Shown here piece by piece: positions 22,433 to 31,477 of a stretch of DNA of 64,000 nt (the first letter of the stretch is position 1; every line of letters starts with the position of its first letter). This stretch comes from STF1-184 sp050178795. GTDB lineage: Bacteria > Bacillota > Clostridia > Christensenellales > UBA1242. Below the pieces are notes generated by a model. That model searched no databases, had not been told where the DNA came from, and saw only the letters and a list, made by a program, of their open reading frames with translations. The translations under genes were made by a program, and so were the position numbers. The DNA lies in contig JBFXFT010000001.1 of NCBI GenBank assembly GCA_050178795.1, positions 1 through 64,000 of the forward strand, in the 5' to 3' direction.

Positions 22433-23176
22433 ATGGAAAATTACCAAAAAGATTTAAAATTTTTATTGAGATTAGTTAAACACTCAAATAGAATCATTAA
22501 AACAACTAATGTAGAAGTAAAAGATAAGGGCGAAAATGACTTAGTGACAAATTGTGATTTGGCGGTGGAAAAATATATTATTGGAGAGATAAATAAACAC
22601 TATCCCAATGTTCCTATAGTTAGTGAAGAGTTTAACAGTAAAGCAGTTTTATCAAGCGAATGTTTTACAATAGATCCTATTGACGGCACTGTCAATTTTG
22701 CAAACGGATTACCTGCTTGGAGTATTCAAATTGCATATAGAAAAAACAATGAGACCGTTGTTGGCGTTATTTATATTCCTACACTTAATGAGCTTTATTA
22801 CGCGGTAAAGGGTCAAGGCGCCTATTTAAATAATAAACGCATTTTTGTAAAAGCAAAGGAAATTAGTAAATCTTTATTCATTATTGATGCAACAACTTCA
22901 CAAGAACAAAGACAAGCAATTATGGACGAAATAAACAAATATACAAGGCACGAAAGACGCATAGGCTCTGCCTCATCATCTTTTAGTTTTTTGGCAAATG
23001 GAAACATTCAAGGTGTAGCATTTTTAATTGATAGCCCTTGGGATGTTGAACCTGGCAAACTTATTGCAAAAGAGGCTGGCGCTAAAATATATGAAAAAGA
23101 ACACAGTTTAACCATTGCTGCAAGTTCAGAAGAGTTTTTGCAGATTATGAAAGATGTAGTAGAAAAAACATTGTAA
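22433..23176 (+). CDS. Inositol monophosphatase-family protein
   Basis: 247 residues of the Mg-dependent phosphatase superfamily (SuhB/inositol monophosphatase/CysQ). Metal sites: VSEEF (Glu), DPIDGTVNFANG (Asp-x-Ile-Asp-Gly-Thr) and the C-terminal WDVEPGKLIAKEAGA (Asp). The true substrate may be inositol phosphate, fructose-1,6-bisphosphate, NADP or 3'-phosphoadenosine 5'-phosphate; sequence alone does not decide. It lies 4 nt after the XerS-like gene with GAGGAG upstream, so they share an operon. A terminator follows before lexA. Confidence 0.9.
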   Translation: MENYQKDLKFLLRLVKHSNRIIKTTNVEVKDKGENDLVTNCDLAVEKYIIGEINKHYPNVPIVSEEFNSKAVLSSECFTIDPIDGTVNFANGLPAWSIQIAYRKNNETVVGVIYIPTLNELYYAVKGQGAYLNNKRIFVKAKEISKSLFIIDATTSQEQRQAIMDEINKYTRHERRIGSASSSFSFLANGNIQGVAFLIDSPWDVEPGKLIAKEAGAKIYEKEHSLTIAASSEEFLQIMKDVVEKTL

Positions 23177-23199
23177 AAGTAGTTTAACACTACTTTTTT
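23175..23199 (+). terminator. Terminator of the xerS-like operon
   Basis: AAAGTAGT/ACTACTTT hairpin with T6, separating this operon from lexA. Confidence 0.8.
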
Positions 23200-23226
23200 C
23201 TTTTAGAACAATTTTTCTAAAAAACT

Positions 23227-23266
23227 AGAACAAATGTTTGACAATGGTTTTTTATTGTGTTAATAT
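23227..23266 (+). promoter_or_regulatory. lexA promoter with SOS box
   Basis: The LexA box AGAACAAATGTTTG (23227-23240) overlaps the -35 TTGACA (23238-23243); 17-nt spacer; -10 TAATAT (23261-23266). LexA bound here would exclude RNA polymerase. The same box and geometry occur at recA and ruvC. Confidence 0.9.
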
Positions 23267-23298
23267 TAAATTAATAAAAATATTGTGAGGTTTTAAAG

Positions 23299-23934
23299 TT
23301 GAAAAAATCTGAGGAAAATTTATTAAAATTATATAAATTTATTAAAAGTTTTACCGCTAGCAATGGTTACCCTCCAACAGTTAGGGAAATGGCAACATAT
23401 TTGGATGTTAAAAGTACATCTACTATTGCCTACTACCTAGATAAACTTGAAAAAGACAATAAAATTAAAAAGAGTCCTTCAAAAAACAGGGCTCTAGAAC
23501 TTTTGGGCGATGCAAAAAAGGAAAAATCTGTAATTAAAACAAGCGTTCCTGTTGACTTTTTGACTACCCCTATTCCAATGCTTGGCAATATTACTGCAGG
23601 TCAACCAATTTTGGCAGTTGAAGAGCATGATGAAGTTTACAATATGCCAAAGGAACTATTTGGCGGAGACGGTTTATTTATGCTTAAAGTTAAGGGCGAA
23701 AGTATGATTAACGCAGGTATTTATGACGGAGACAAAATTATAGTTCAACAACAATCAAACGCAAAAAACGGCGACATCGTTGTAGCCTTAATTGAAGACG
23801 AAGCGACTGTTAAAACTTTCTATAAAGAGTCTAACAGGTACAGACTTCAACCAGAAAACGATACTATGCAACCTATTTATGTAAACGAGGTTAGCATTTT
23901 AGGTAAAGTTGTAGGACTTATAAGAAAACTTTAA
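23299..23934 (+). CDS. lexA: LexA repressor
   Basis: 211 residues. N-terminal winged helix (NGYPPTVREMATYLDV, recognition helix STIAYYLDKL). C-terminal S24 peptidase-like domain with self-cleavage bond Ala100-Gly101, Ser135 (VKGESM) and Lys172 (EATVKTF). It represses the SOS genes until RecA filaments trigger self-cleavage. The start is TTG (TTGAAAAAATCT) with GTGAGG upstream; no ATG gives the family N-terminus. Autoregulated through the overlapping SOS box. Confidence 0.96.
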   Translation: MKKSEENLLKLYKFIKSFTASNGYPPTVREMATYLDVKSTSTIAYYLDKLEKDNKIKKSPSKNRALELLGDAKKEKSVIKTSVPVDFLTTPIPMLGNITAGQPILAVEEHDEVYNMPKELFGGDGLFMLKVKGESMINAGIYDGDKIIVQQQSNAKNGDIVVALIEDEATVKTFYKESNRYRLQPENDTMQPIYVNEVSILGKVVGLIRKL

Positions 23935-23970
23935 CTAAATTATAGTTTTTCTAATTAATTTAACACATTA

Positions 23971-24003
23971 AAAAAACCGCTTTTATTAGCGGTTTTATTT
24001 TTT
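23971..24003. terminator. Bidirectional terminator
   Basis: AAAACCGC/GCGGTTTT hairpin between lexA and the converging minus-strand block. Confidence 0.85.
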
Positions 24004-24016
24004 ATTAGTATAATTT

Positions 24017-24568
24017 TTAGTCAGTTATTGTTTCAATTTTAGCGTTTTCTAAAGATTTTTGTTTTTTGCCTTCATAGTGAAAGCGTATAAGGCTAACAAC
24101 TACTGATACCATTTCAAAAACTTCGCTTAGCGTATTCATAACAGTGGAATTTAAAATGCCATAAATTGCAAAACTTAAAGCACCTAAGAAACTAAAATAC
24201 CTTAAAATGTAAGGATCGTCTTGCCAAATTGCATAAGTTCCAAGCCAAATACCTAGTATTGGAAGAACGGTAATTAACCCCTCCCAAGTAAACGCCGCCA
24301 CAACAATTTCAAGTGCAAGGAAAAATACTAAAGATGTGATTTTATTTTTATGGTGTTTTCTTGAATTTTTAAAAAACCAAAATTTTCTTAATAACCCAAC
24401 GAATTGAGAGTAAGCACCAGCAAAAGCGCTCACGAAAACAAGAGATAATACTTTAAAAATATTAGTTAAAGTTTGTAAGAATAAAAGTTTTGTCTTATCT
24501 TTAAATTGAATAGCTACAACACATAAGATAACGGCTATTAGACCAGCTATTTCGCTTGCTATTGACAT
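24017..24568 (-). CDS. YgjV-family inner membrane protein
   Basis: 183 residues with about six short transmembrane helices and basic loops. Features such as AGLIAVILCVVAIQFKDK, the FFKNSRKHHKNK loop, and WQDDPYILRYFSFLGALSF fit the YgjV family of uncharacterised inner membrane proteins. The charged tail KKQKSLENAKIETITD is cytoplasmic. It is the last gene after miaB-mutS-mutL-miaA, 17 nt after miaA, and probably rides on that operon. No function is known. Confidence 0.75.
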   Translation of the reverse strand: MSIASEIAGLIAVILCVVAIQFKDKTKLLFLQTLTNIFKVLSLVFVSAFAGAYSQFVGLLRKFWFFKNSRKHHKNKITSLVFFLALEIVVAAFTWEGLITVLPILGIWLGTYAIWQDDPYILRYFSFLGALSFAIYGILNSTVMNTLSEVFEMVSVVVSLIRFHYEGKKQKSLENAKIETITD

Positions 24569-24585
24569 ATAGGCTCCTAAATTAA

Positions 24586-25524
24586 TTACGATAATTGATT
24601 ATAATATAAACCCTTTAAAAAGTCTAATACTTTTGATATGCCTTCATCGGTTTCAAAAAAATGTACATTTGGCATTGTCTTAAACCAAGTTATTTGGCGC
24701 TTAGCGTAGCGCCTTGAATTTTGTTTAATATTTTCCTTTACTTGTTCCAAAGTTATTTTGCCGTCAAAGTAATCAAAAAACTCTTTGTAACCTATTGCGT
24801 TCATACTTTGTAAATCTCGCGTCAAGTGCTTGTTTTTTACTAAATCGGTAACTTCTTCTAAAAGTCCATTTTCAAACATCATATCTACGCGCTTATTAAT
24901 TTGCTCATAAAGTGTTTTTCTGTCCTTTATCAGTGCCACTAAAGTGTAGTCGTAATCGCTTACTAGTTCATTTGTTTTGTGGCTAGACTTAGTGTTTCCG
25001 CTAACCTCATAAATTTCAAGCGCTCTAATTACCCTTTTTAAGTCGTTAAAGTGTAATTTGTTTGCACTCTCTTCATCTACTTCTTTCAAAATGTTATATA
25101 CATATTCTTTGCCGTGTTCTTCTGCTAGTTTTTTGTATTTTTGCCTTATTTCTTCATTTCTTTCGGACTTACCTAAATCATAAGGAAAAAGTAACGCACG
25201 CATATAAAGCCCAGTGCCACCAACTATTATTGGCAGTTTGCCCTCACTATTTAGTTTTTTTATTAACTCGTCTGCACTATTTTTAAAATAGTCAACATTA
25301 AAACTTTCGGTTGGTTCAAGTACGTCTATTAAATGGTGTTTTGCCGAACTTAGTTCGTCAGTTGTTGGCTTTGCAGAGCCAATGTTTAAGCCTTTGTAGA
25401 CTTGTACACAGTCCGCACTTATTATTTCGCCGTGAAAAAGTTTGGCACACTCAATACCCAAACTTGTTTTTCCTACGGCGGTTGGCCCGCCAATCAATAA
25501 TACTTTTGGCTTTTTGCTTTGCAT
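24586..25524 (-). CDS. miaA: tRNA dimethylallyltransferase
   Basis: 312 residues. It transfers the dimethylallyl group to A37 of tRNAs reading UNN codons, the substrate later used by MiaB in this operon. The P-loop is GGPTAVGKTSLG (residues 12-23), the substrate region SADCVQVYKGLNIGSAKP, with Cys where Ser is common, and RRYAKRQITWFK is near the C-terminus. The start shares its A with the stop of mutL, so the two are translationally coupled. Confidence 0.97.
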   Translation of the reverse strand: MQSKKPKVLLIGGPTAVGKTSLGIECAKLFHGEIISADCVQVYKGLNIGSAKPTTDELSSAKHHLIDVLEPTESFNVDYFKNSADELIKKLNSEGKLPIIVGGTGLYMRALLFPYDLGKSERNEEIRQKYKKLAEEHGKEYVYNILKEVDEESANKLHFNDLKRVIRALEIYEVSGNTKSSHKTNELVSDYDYTLVALIKDRKTLYEQINKRVDMMFENGLLEEVTDLVKNKHLTRDLQSMNAIGYKEFFDYFDGKITLEQVKENIKQNSRRYAKRQITWFKTMPNVHFFETDEGISKVLDFLKGLYYNQLS

Positions 25525-27425
25525 TATAAAACCCTTTTAAACCATTTATCTAACTCTTTTCTTGTAACTTCAACAACCACTGGTCTGCCGTGTGGACAAA
25601 GTAGCGTCATACCGCTCTTTTCTATTTTTTCAAAAAGAGTTTTAATTTCTAGGTCATTTAAGTTGTCCCCACCTTTTATTGCTGCCTTACAAGAGGCTTG
25701 CATTAGGTGTTCTTTTATTAAGTCACTCGCTTTGTTTTTTGTTAAAAAGTTTATGTCCTTTAAAATTTCGTTAAAGAATAAATCTATGTTTATGCCACTT
25801 AAAATTGCAGGAACTGCATTAATTTTAAACGAAACTTTGCCAAAACTTTCAACCTCAAAACCTAGTTCGTTAATAGAATGTAGGTTTTCAAGTAAAAATA
25901 CCTCTTCTAGGTGATTAACTGTTATTATGTGTGGTACAAGTAGCGCCTGCGTCATAATGCTATTTGCGTTTACTTGCTCTGTAAATTTGTCATACAAAAG
26001 CCTTTCGTGCGCTGCGTGTTGGTCTATTATAAATAGGCTAGATTCTTTTTGTAAAAGTAAAAATGTATTAAATACTTTGCCTACGTAAATTATGTCTAAA
26101 TTTTTGTAACCTTGCTCTTTAAACACGCTCTCTTGATTTGGCATAACATTTACACTGTTTAGCGTATTATGTAGTGCGCTTGTAAGAACGCTTGAATTTT
26201 CCCTTAAAACTCCTTCGCCCTTTGCACCACTGTTTGTGCCTGCAACGCTTAAAAAACTGTTTAGTATCTTTGCTTTTTCTTCGGCTATTTCACTTTCACT
26301 CTTTTGTGAAAATAAGATAACTTCTTTAGGTGCACTGTTTGCGGTTAGTTTAAAACTTATGCCTTCTTCTTTTTTGTACTCGTTTAATGGCATATCAATT
26401 TGTTTATTTATATGCGTGTTTTCTACTTTCATTACATTGTTTGCTTGCATTAGACCATTTTTTACCGCGTTATAAATAAGCCCAAAAATATGTTGTCCGT
26501 CTTCAAATTTTACGTCCAACTTGTTTGGGTGCACGTTTACATCTAGTATATCTAATGGCATTTGCATATTGATTATGAAGAATGGAAATTTGCCCTTCAT
26601 TAAATAATTTTCATAGGCACTATAAACGGCGGAACTTACAGTTGAATTTATGACGTATCTGCCATTTATGATTAGTGTTTGGTAAGTGCGGTTATTCTTG
26701 CTAAAATTCGGTTTTCCTAAGTAGCCCCATAGTTTAATGTTTCCGCTCATTGTTTCAAATGGTACAAGATTTTCAAGGGTGCTTTTACCATAAACGGTGT
26801 AAACCGCCTCTTCCAAATTTTTTCCTGTTGAGCGGTAAACCTCTTTATCGTCAACCATGTATGTAAAGTTAATTTGTGGGTTTGCCAAAATAAAGCGTGC
26901 CACTAAATTTGTAATTTCTGCTTCTTCACGCTTATCTGTCTTTAAAAATTTTTGCCTTGCAGGGATATTGTAAAATAAATCGTTTACAGTTATAAAAGTG
27001 CCGTCTTTACTTGCGTATGGCTTGTTTTCTATTACTTTTCCGCCTTCGCACTTTAAAAGTTGACCGTTTGAACTTTCAGAAGTTTTTGTAAGCATTTCTA
27101 CTTTAGACACGCTGACTATGCTAGACAAGGCCTCGCCTCTAAAGCCAAGTGTTCCAATTTTTTCTAGGTCTTCAATAAACTTTATTTTGCTGGTAGCGTG
27201 TGGCAAAAGTGCGGTTTGCACCTCGTCATTTGCTATGCCACAACCATTGTCGCTAACCTTTATTTTTTGCTTGCCACCCATTTCAATTTCAATTTTTATT
27301 TGAGTTGCACCTGCGTCTATGCTGTTTTCAACAAGTTCTTTCACTACACTTGCTGGGCGTTCTACTACTTCGCCTGCCGCAATTTTAGTGAAGACACTGC
27401 TGTCTAAAATGTTAATTTTACCCAT
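25524..27425 (-). CDS. mutL: DNA mismatch repair protein MutL
   Basis: 633 residues. The GHKL ATPase N-terminus has KIAAGEVVERPASVVKEL, ENSIDAGAT, DNGCGI and LGFRGEAL. The C-terminal dimer/endonuclease domain has DQHAAHERLLYDKF (metal motif with Asp where the consensus has its last Glu), QASCKAAIKGGD and CPHGRPVVVE, so it is a nicking-type MutL as in organisms lacking MutH. It starts 4 nt after mutS, with ATG after a TTAAAAAATGG-type context, and overlaps miaA by 1 nt. Confidence 0.97.
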   Translation of the reverse strand: MGKINILDSSVFTKIAAGEVVERPASVVKELVENSIDAGATQIKIEIEMGGKQKIKVSDNGCGIANDEVQTALLPHATSKIKFIEDLEKIGTLGFRGEALSSIVSVSKVEMLTKTSESSNGQLLKCEGGKVIENKPYASKDGTFITVNDLFYNIPARQKFLKTDKREEAEITNLVARFILANPQINFTYMVDDKEVYRSTGKNLEEAVYTVYGKSTLENLVPFETMSGNIKLWGYLGKPNFSKNNRTYQTLIINGRYVINSTVSSAVYSAYENYLMKGKFPFFIINMQMPLDILDVNVHPNKLDVKFEDGQHIFGLIYNAVKNGLMQANNVMKVENTHINKQIDMPLNEYKKEEGISFKLTANSAPKEVILFSQKSESEIAEEKAKILNSFLSVAGTNSGAKGEGVLRENSSVLTSALHNTLNSVNVMPNQESVFKEQGYKNLDIIYVGKVFNTFLLLQKESSLFIIDQHAAHERLLYDKFTEQVNANSIMTQALLVPHIITVNHLEEVFLLENLHSINELGFEVESFGKVSFKINAVPAILSGINIDLFFNEILKDINFLTKNKASDLIKEHLMQASCKAAIKGGDNLNDLEIKTLFEKIEKSGMTLLCPHGRPVVVEVTRKELDKWFKRVL

Positions 27426-27428
27426 TTT

Positions 27429-30029
27429 TTAACCCTTTTTTACTTTTTCTATTAAATTTTGTAATACGCCAAAAGCCTCTAATGGACTTAAATTTTCTAT
27501 ATTGCTCTCTTTTAATAGGTTTATAATTTCGTTTTGATACCTATTTACAGCGTCAACATTTTCTTTTCTTTCGTCCTTTAAAGATGCTAAGTTGTTTTTA
27601 TTAATATCAGACTCTTCAAGTCTATTTAAAATTTGTTTTGCCCTTAAAGTTACTTCCTTTGGAAGTCCAGCAAGGTCAGCAACCTCAATACCAAAACTTT
27701 TGTTTGCTCCGCCCCTTACAATTTTTCTTAAAAACAAAATGCCACCAGCAAATTCTTTTACGTTTATGCGGTAGTTTTTAACTCCGTCTAATATTCCCTC
27801 TAACTCAGTTAATTCGTGATAGTGGGTTGAAAATAGCGTCTTTGCGTTTAAGTGTTTTGAAACATATTCCATAACGCTCCACGCTATTGATAGACCGTCA
27901 AATGTAGATGTTCCACGACCAATTTCGTCTAAAATTATTAGGCTTTTACTTGTTGCGTTGTTTAAAATGTTTGCAACTTCAACCATTTCCACCATAAAGG
28001 TACTTTGATTGCTTGCTAGGTCGTCTGTTGCTCCAACACGAGTAAATATGCGGTCTGTCAAACTTATTTTTGCACTCTTTGCTGGCACAAAACTTCCTAT
28101 GTGCGCCATAAGAGTGATTAGTGCAACTTGCCTCATATATGTGCTTTTACCTGCCATATTTGGACCAGTTATTATCATTGTTCTGTCTTCTAAAGTATCC
28201 AAATGTGTATCATTTGGTACAAATTCGCCGTCTGTTAAAAGTTTTTCTATTACTGGGTGTCTGCCGTCAACAATTTCTATGCTGTTTATTTTGCTTGAAA
28301 CCTCTGGTTTACAGTAATTGTTATTTGCAGCGACGGTCGCTAGTGAAGTTAAAACGTCCAGTTTTGCTATTTGTTTTGCGGTGTTTTGCAGTGCAGACAC
28401 ACTTTTTAAAAGTTCTGCCTTTATCTCATTAAATATTTCAAGTTCAAGTTTTAGAGCTTTTTCCTCACTGCCTAAAATTTTGTCCTCTAAGTTTTTTAAT
28501 TCCTCAGTTATGTAGCGCTCTCCACCTGTTAGTGTTTGTTTGCGTTGATACCTAAATGGAACCATATCTTTTTGAGAGTTTGTTACCTCTAAATAGTAAC
28601 CGAATACCCTATTAAAGCCAATTTTTAGGTTTTTTATGCCTGTTTGTTCTTTTTCTTCTGCTTCTAATTTTGCTATCCAATTTTTGCCCTCTACACCTGC
28701 ACTTTTTAGTTCGTCAAGTTCGGCGTTATAGCCTTTTTTAATGTAGCCACCGTCTTTTGTCATACTTGGTGCATCTTCGTCAATAGCGTTTTCTAACAAA
28801 ACGACAGTGGAAGAAAAATTATCTATTTTATTATAGATATTATTTAAAATCTCGCTTTCACTATTTTTAAATGTGTGTTTTAAAGTTGGCAACTCTTTTA
28901 AAGAGTTTAATAGACCAAGGCAATCCCTTGGGTTTATTGAGCCGTAAGATATTTTGCCTGCTAACCTTTCAATGTCGTTTATTTTGGCTAGTTCTTTTGC
29001 TATGCTTTCCCTTTTTATTAAGGATGAGTGAAGTTCCTCCACACCATTTAGTCTTAAATTAATTTCGTTTTCATTTTGAAGTGGTTGATCTACCCAGTTC
29101 CTTAGCGTCCTAGCACCCATGCTCGTGTTTGTGTTATCTAGTAGCCAAAGGAGACTTCCACGTTTTTTTCTGTCCCTTATTGTCTCTGTTATCTCTAAGT
29201 TTTTTCTTGTATTTACGTCTAGGTACATATAGTAATTGTCTCTTAAAAGTTCAATTTTGTTTATGTGAGACAAACTGCGCTTTTGAGTCTCGTTTAAATA
29301 TTCAATTAAAGCGCCAGCGGAAATAATTGCAAACTTTTTGTCCTCTAAGTCAAAAATTTGTAGCGAACTAACATTAAATTGGTCTTTTAAATTTTTGCTT
29401 GCCCTAAATTTATCATAAGCCGAATTTGAATATGCAAAAAACTTTGGCAAAACACCAAGTTTATAGCCGTCCAGATTATAACTATCTAAAAACATTTCGT
29501 CGTTGCTTATTATTTCTGATGGTTTAATCATAACTAGCATATCATTTAATAGTTTTAAACTATCTATATTGTCAAATTCTATAGTGTAGAACTCGCCTGT
29601 CGTTATGTCGGCATAACTTAGACCTATCGCCGTTTTATTTTTATAAACGCTCGCTATATAATTGTTCTTTTTATCGTCTAAAATGCTTTCTTCCATTATT
29701 GTGCCTGGTGTAACCACTCTTATTACATCGCGCTCAACCATTTGACCTTTTGTTGGCTCTGTTAATTGCTCGCAAATGGCAACTTTAAAGCCGAGTTCAA
29801 TAAGTTTTGCTATGTAAAAATCAACGCTTTTTGCTGGCACTCCGCACATTGGGGCTTTTTCGTCAAGTCCACAGGCTTTGCTTGTTAAAGTAAGGTCCAG
29901 TGCTTTACTTACAGTTATTGCGTCTTCAAAAAACATTTCATAAAAGTCGCCAAGTCTATAAAACAAAATAGCGTCTTTATAGTTTTCTTTTGTGCTTAAA
30001 TAATGCATCATCATTGGTGAAAGTGCCAT
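27429..30029 (-). CDS. mutS: DNA mismatch recognition protein MutS
   Basis: 866 residues. Mismatch-binding domain with the DFYEMF motif near residue 31 (Phe-x-Glu). Connector, lever and clamp domains follow. The C-terminal ABC-type ATPase has GPNMAGKSTYM, SLIILDEIGRGTST (Walker B) and FSTHYHELTELE. It recognises mispairs and recruits MutL. Ten nt separate it from miaB. Length is as expected for bacterial MutS1. Confidence 0.98.
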   Translation of the reverse strand: MALSPMMMHYLSTKENYKDAILFYRLGDFYEMFFEDAITVSKALDLTLTSKACGLDEKAPMCGVPAKSVDFYIAKLIELGFKVAICEQLTEPTKGQMVERDVIRVVTPGTIMEESILDDKKNNYIASVYKNKTAIGLSYADITTGEFYTIEFDNIDSLKLLNDMLVMIKPSEIISNDEMFLDSYNLDGYKLGVLPKFFAYSNSAYDKFRASKNLKDQFNVSSLQIFDLEDKKFAIISAGALIEYLNETQKRSLSHINKIELLRDNYYMYLDVNTRKNLEITETIRDRKKRGSLLWLLDNTNTSMGARTLRNWVDQPLQNENEINLRLNGVEELHSSLIKRESIAKELAKINDIERLAGKISYGSINPRDCLGLLNSLKELPTLKHTFKNSESEILNNIYNKIDNFSSTVVLLENAIDEDAPSMTKDGGYIKKGYNAELDELKSAGVEGKNWIAKLEAEEKEQTGIKNLKIGFNRVFGYYLEVTNSQKDMVPFRYQRKQTLTGGERYITEELKNLEDKILGSEEKALKLELEIFNEIKAELLKSVSALQNTAKQIAKLDVLTSLATVAANNNYCKPEVSSKINSIEIVDGRHPVIEKLLTDGEFVPNDTHLDTLEDRTMIITGPNMAGKSTYMRQVALITLMAHIGSFVPAKSAKISLTDRIFTRVGATDDLASNQSTFMVEMVEVANILNNATSKSLIILDEIGRGTSTFDGLSIAWSVMEYVSKHLNAKTLFSTHYHELTELEGILDGVKNYRINVKEFAGGILFLRKIVRGGANKSFGIEVADLAGLPKEVTLRAKQILNRLEESDINKNNLASLKDERKENVDAVNRYQNEIINLLKESNIENLSPLEAFGVLQNLIEKVKKG

Positions 30030-30039
30030 TTTTTTACTC

Positions 30040-31371
30040 CTAATTTAATGTTTTTCCTGTTATTTTTTTAGAATTTATGTCTAATATTTTTATTGTTTTA
30101 AATGTTCCTACTTTTAGGTTATTCTCGTCAAGTTCTACAAGTCGTCCACTTGGTATTCTACCATAAAACTTATTGTTTTTTTGTTCGTCAATAAGTATTT
30201 CGTACTCTTTACCTATAAATTTTTTTAGTGTTTCAGCGCTAATTTCTTTTTGCAATTTTAATAGTTCATTTACTCGCCTATTTTTTATAGAGTAAGGCAC
30301 TTGATTTTGCATAGTACTTGCGCTTGTTCCTGTGCGCTTAGAGTAAATATAGGCAAAAATGAAGTCATAACCAACCGTTTTTACTAAGTTTTTAGTCGCT
30401 TCAAAGTCTTCCTCAGTTTCTCCTGGAAAACCCACTATAAAGTCTGAACTAAGCGCTATATCTGGAATCGCCCTTCTTAACTTGTCAATTATTGTTAAAT
30501 AGTGTTCCACGGTATAGCGACGATTCATTGCCTTTAAAATAGTGTTACTACCAGATTGAACAGGCAAATGCACCGCTTTTATTATTTTAGGTGACGAAGC
30601 AATAACATCAATAACCTCGTCTTTTAGGTCTTTAGGGTGTGAGGTCATAAAGGTTAATCTAAAATCTCCTTCAAGAGATGAAATTTGCTTTAACAAATTT
30701 GCAAATGTTACTGAACTATCTTCAATGTCATTGCCATAAGAGTTTACATTTTGACCAAGCAGTGTAATTATTTTGTAGCCATCTTTTATTAGTGCTTTAC
30801 ACTCTGCAACTATTTCGTCCATTTGCCTACTGCGTTCTCTACCTCTAACATAAGGCACTATGCAGTAAGAACAGTAGTTGTTGCAACCAAAACTTATGTT
30901 TACCCAAGCGTTTAGTCCACTAGTCCTGTCAATTTCTGTCATTGGAGGAACTATGCCCTCGTCGTCCCAAATGGTTAAAATACGCTCTTTATTTAATTCA
31001 AAATCTATTACGTATTGTTTAAATTTGTGTAGGTTGTGTGTGCCAAAAATAATGTCTACAAATGGGAAAGTGTGTTTAAGCCTATCGGCATCTATTTTGT
31101 TTTGAGTCATACAGCCACCAACGGCTATTATTAAATCTTTCTTTTTTGCCTTTAACTTTTTTAGAGCGCCAATGTTGCCAAATGCCCTATCTACCGCGCC
31201 CTCTCTTATGGTGCAGGTGTTAAAGACAATTATGTCTGCTTGTTCGTTATCTTCAGTATTTTCATATTCTAAACTTTCTAGCATGCCAGCAAGTTTTTCT
31301 GACTCGTGCACGTTCATTTGGCAGCCATAAGTTACTATTTTATAATGTTTTTTCAAAGTATTTTTCTCCAT
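30040..31371 (-). CDS. miaB: tRNA-2-methylthio-N6-dimethylallyladenosine synthase
   Basis: 443 residues. N-terminal methylthiotransferase domain with three auxiliary-cluster Cys (YGCQMN, NTCTIR and GGCMTQ), radical-SAM motif FGCNNYCSYCIVPYVRGRERS (Cys-x3-Cys-x2-Cys), and a C-terminal TRAM domain. It methylthiolates i6A37 made by MiaA, encoded in the same operon. The start ATG at 31371 has no Shine-Dalgarno, and the -10 TATAAT ends 6 nt before it, which predicts a leaderless message. Confidence 0.96.
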   Translation of the reverse strand: MEKNTLKKHYKIVTYGCQMNVHESEKLAGMLESLEYENTEDNEQADIIVFNTCTIREGAVDRAFGNIGALKKLKAKKKDLIIAVGGCMTQNKIDADRLKHTFPFVDIIFGTHNLHKFKQYVIDFELNKERILTIWDDEGIVPPMTEIDRTSGLNAWVNISFGCNNYCSYCIVPYVRGRERSRQMDEIVAECKALIKDGYKIITLLGQNVNSYGNDIEDSSVTFANLLKQISSLEGDFRLTFMTSHPKDLKDEVIDVIASSPKIIKAVHLPVQSGSNTILKAMNRRYTVEHYLTIIDKLRRAIPDIALSSDFIVGFPGETEEDFEATKNLVKTVGYDFIFAYIYSKRTGTSASTMQNQVPYSIKNRRVNELLKLQKEISAETLKKFIGKEYEILIDEQKNNKFYGRIPSGRLVELDENNLKVGTFKTIKILDINSKKITGKTLN

Positions 31372-31377
31372 AGTGAC

Positions 31378-31406
31378 ATTATATATTTATTTTGCCATTT
31401 TTACAA
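31378..31406 (-). promoter_or_regulatory. Promoter of the miaB operon, leaderless-type spacing
   Basis: Minus strand TTGTAA, 17-nt spacer, TATAAT, then GTCACT and directly the ATG of miaB. Confidence 0.7.
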
Positions 31407-31432
31407 CTTATTAGCGCAAAATAACCACAAAT

Positions 31433-31465
31433 TAAAAAGGCATTAAATTTTTTAATGCCTTCTTA
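31433..31465 (-). terminator. recA terminator
   Basis: AAGGCATTAAA/TTTAATGCCTT hairpin followed on the minus strand by TTTTTAAT. Confidence 0.85.
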
Positions 31466-31477
31466 TTACTATTGTAA

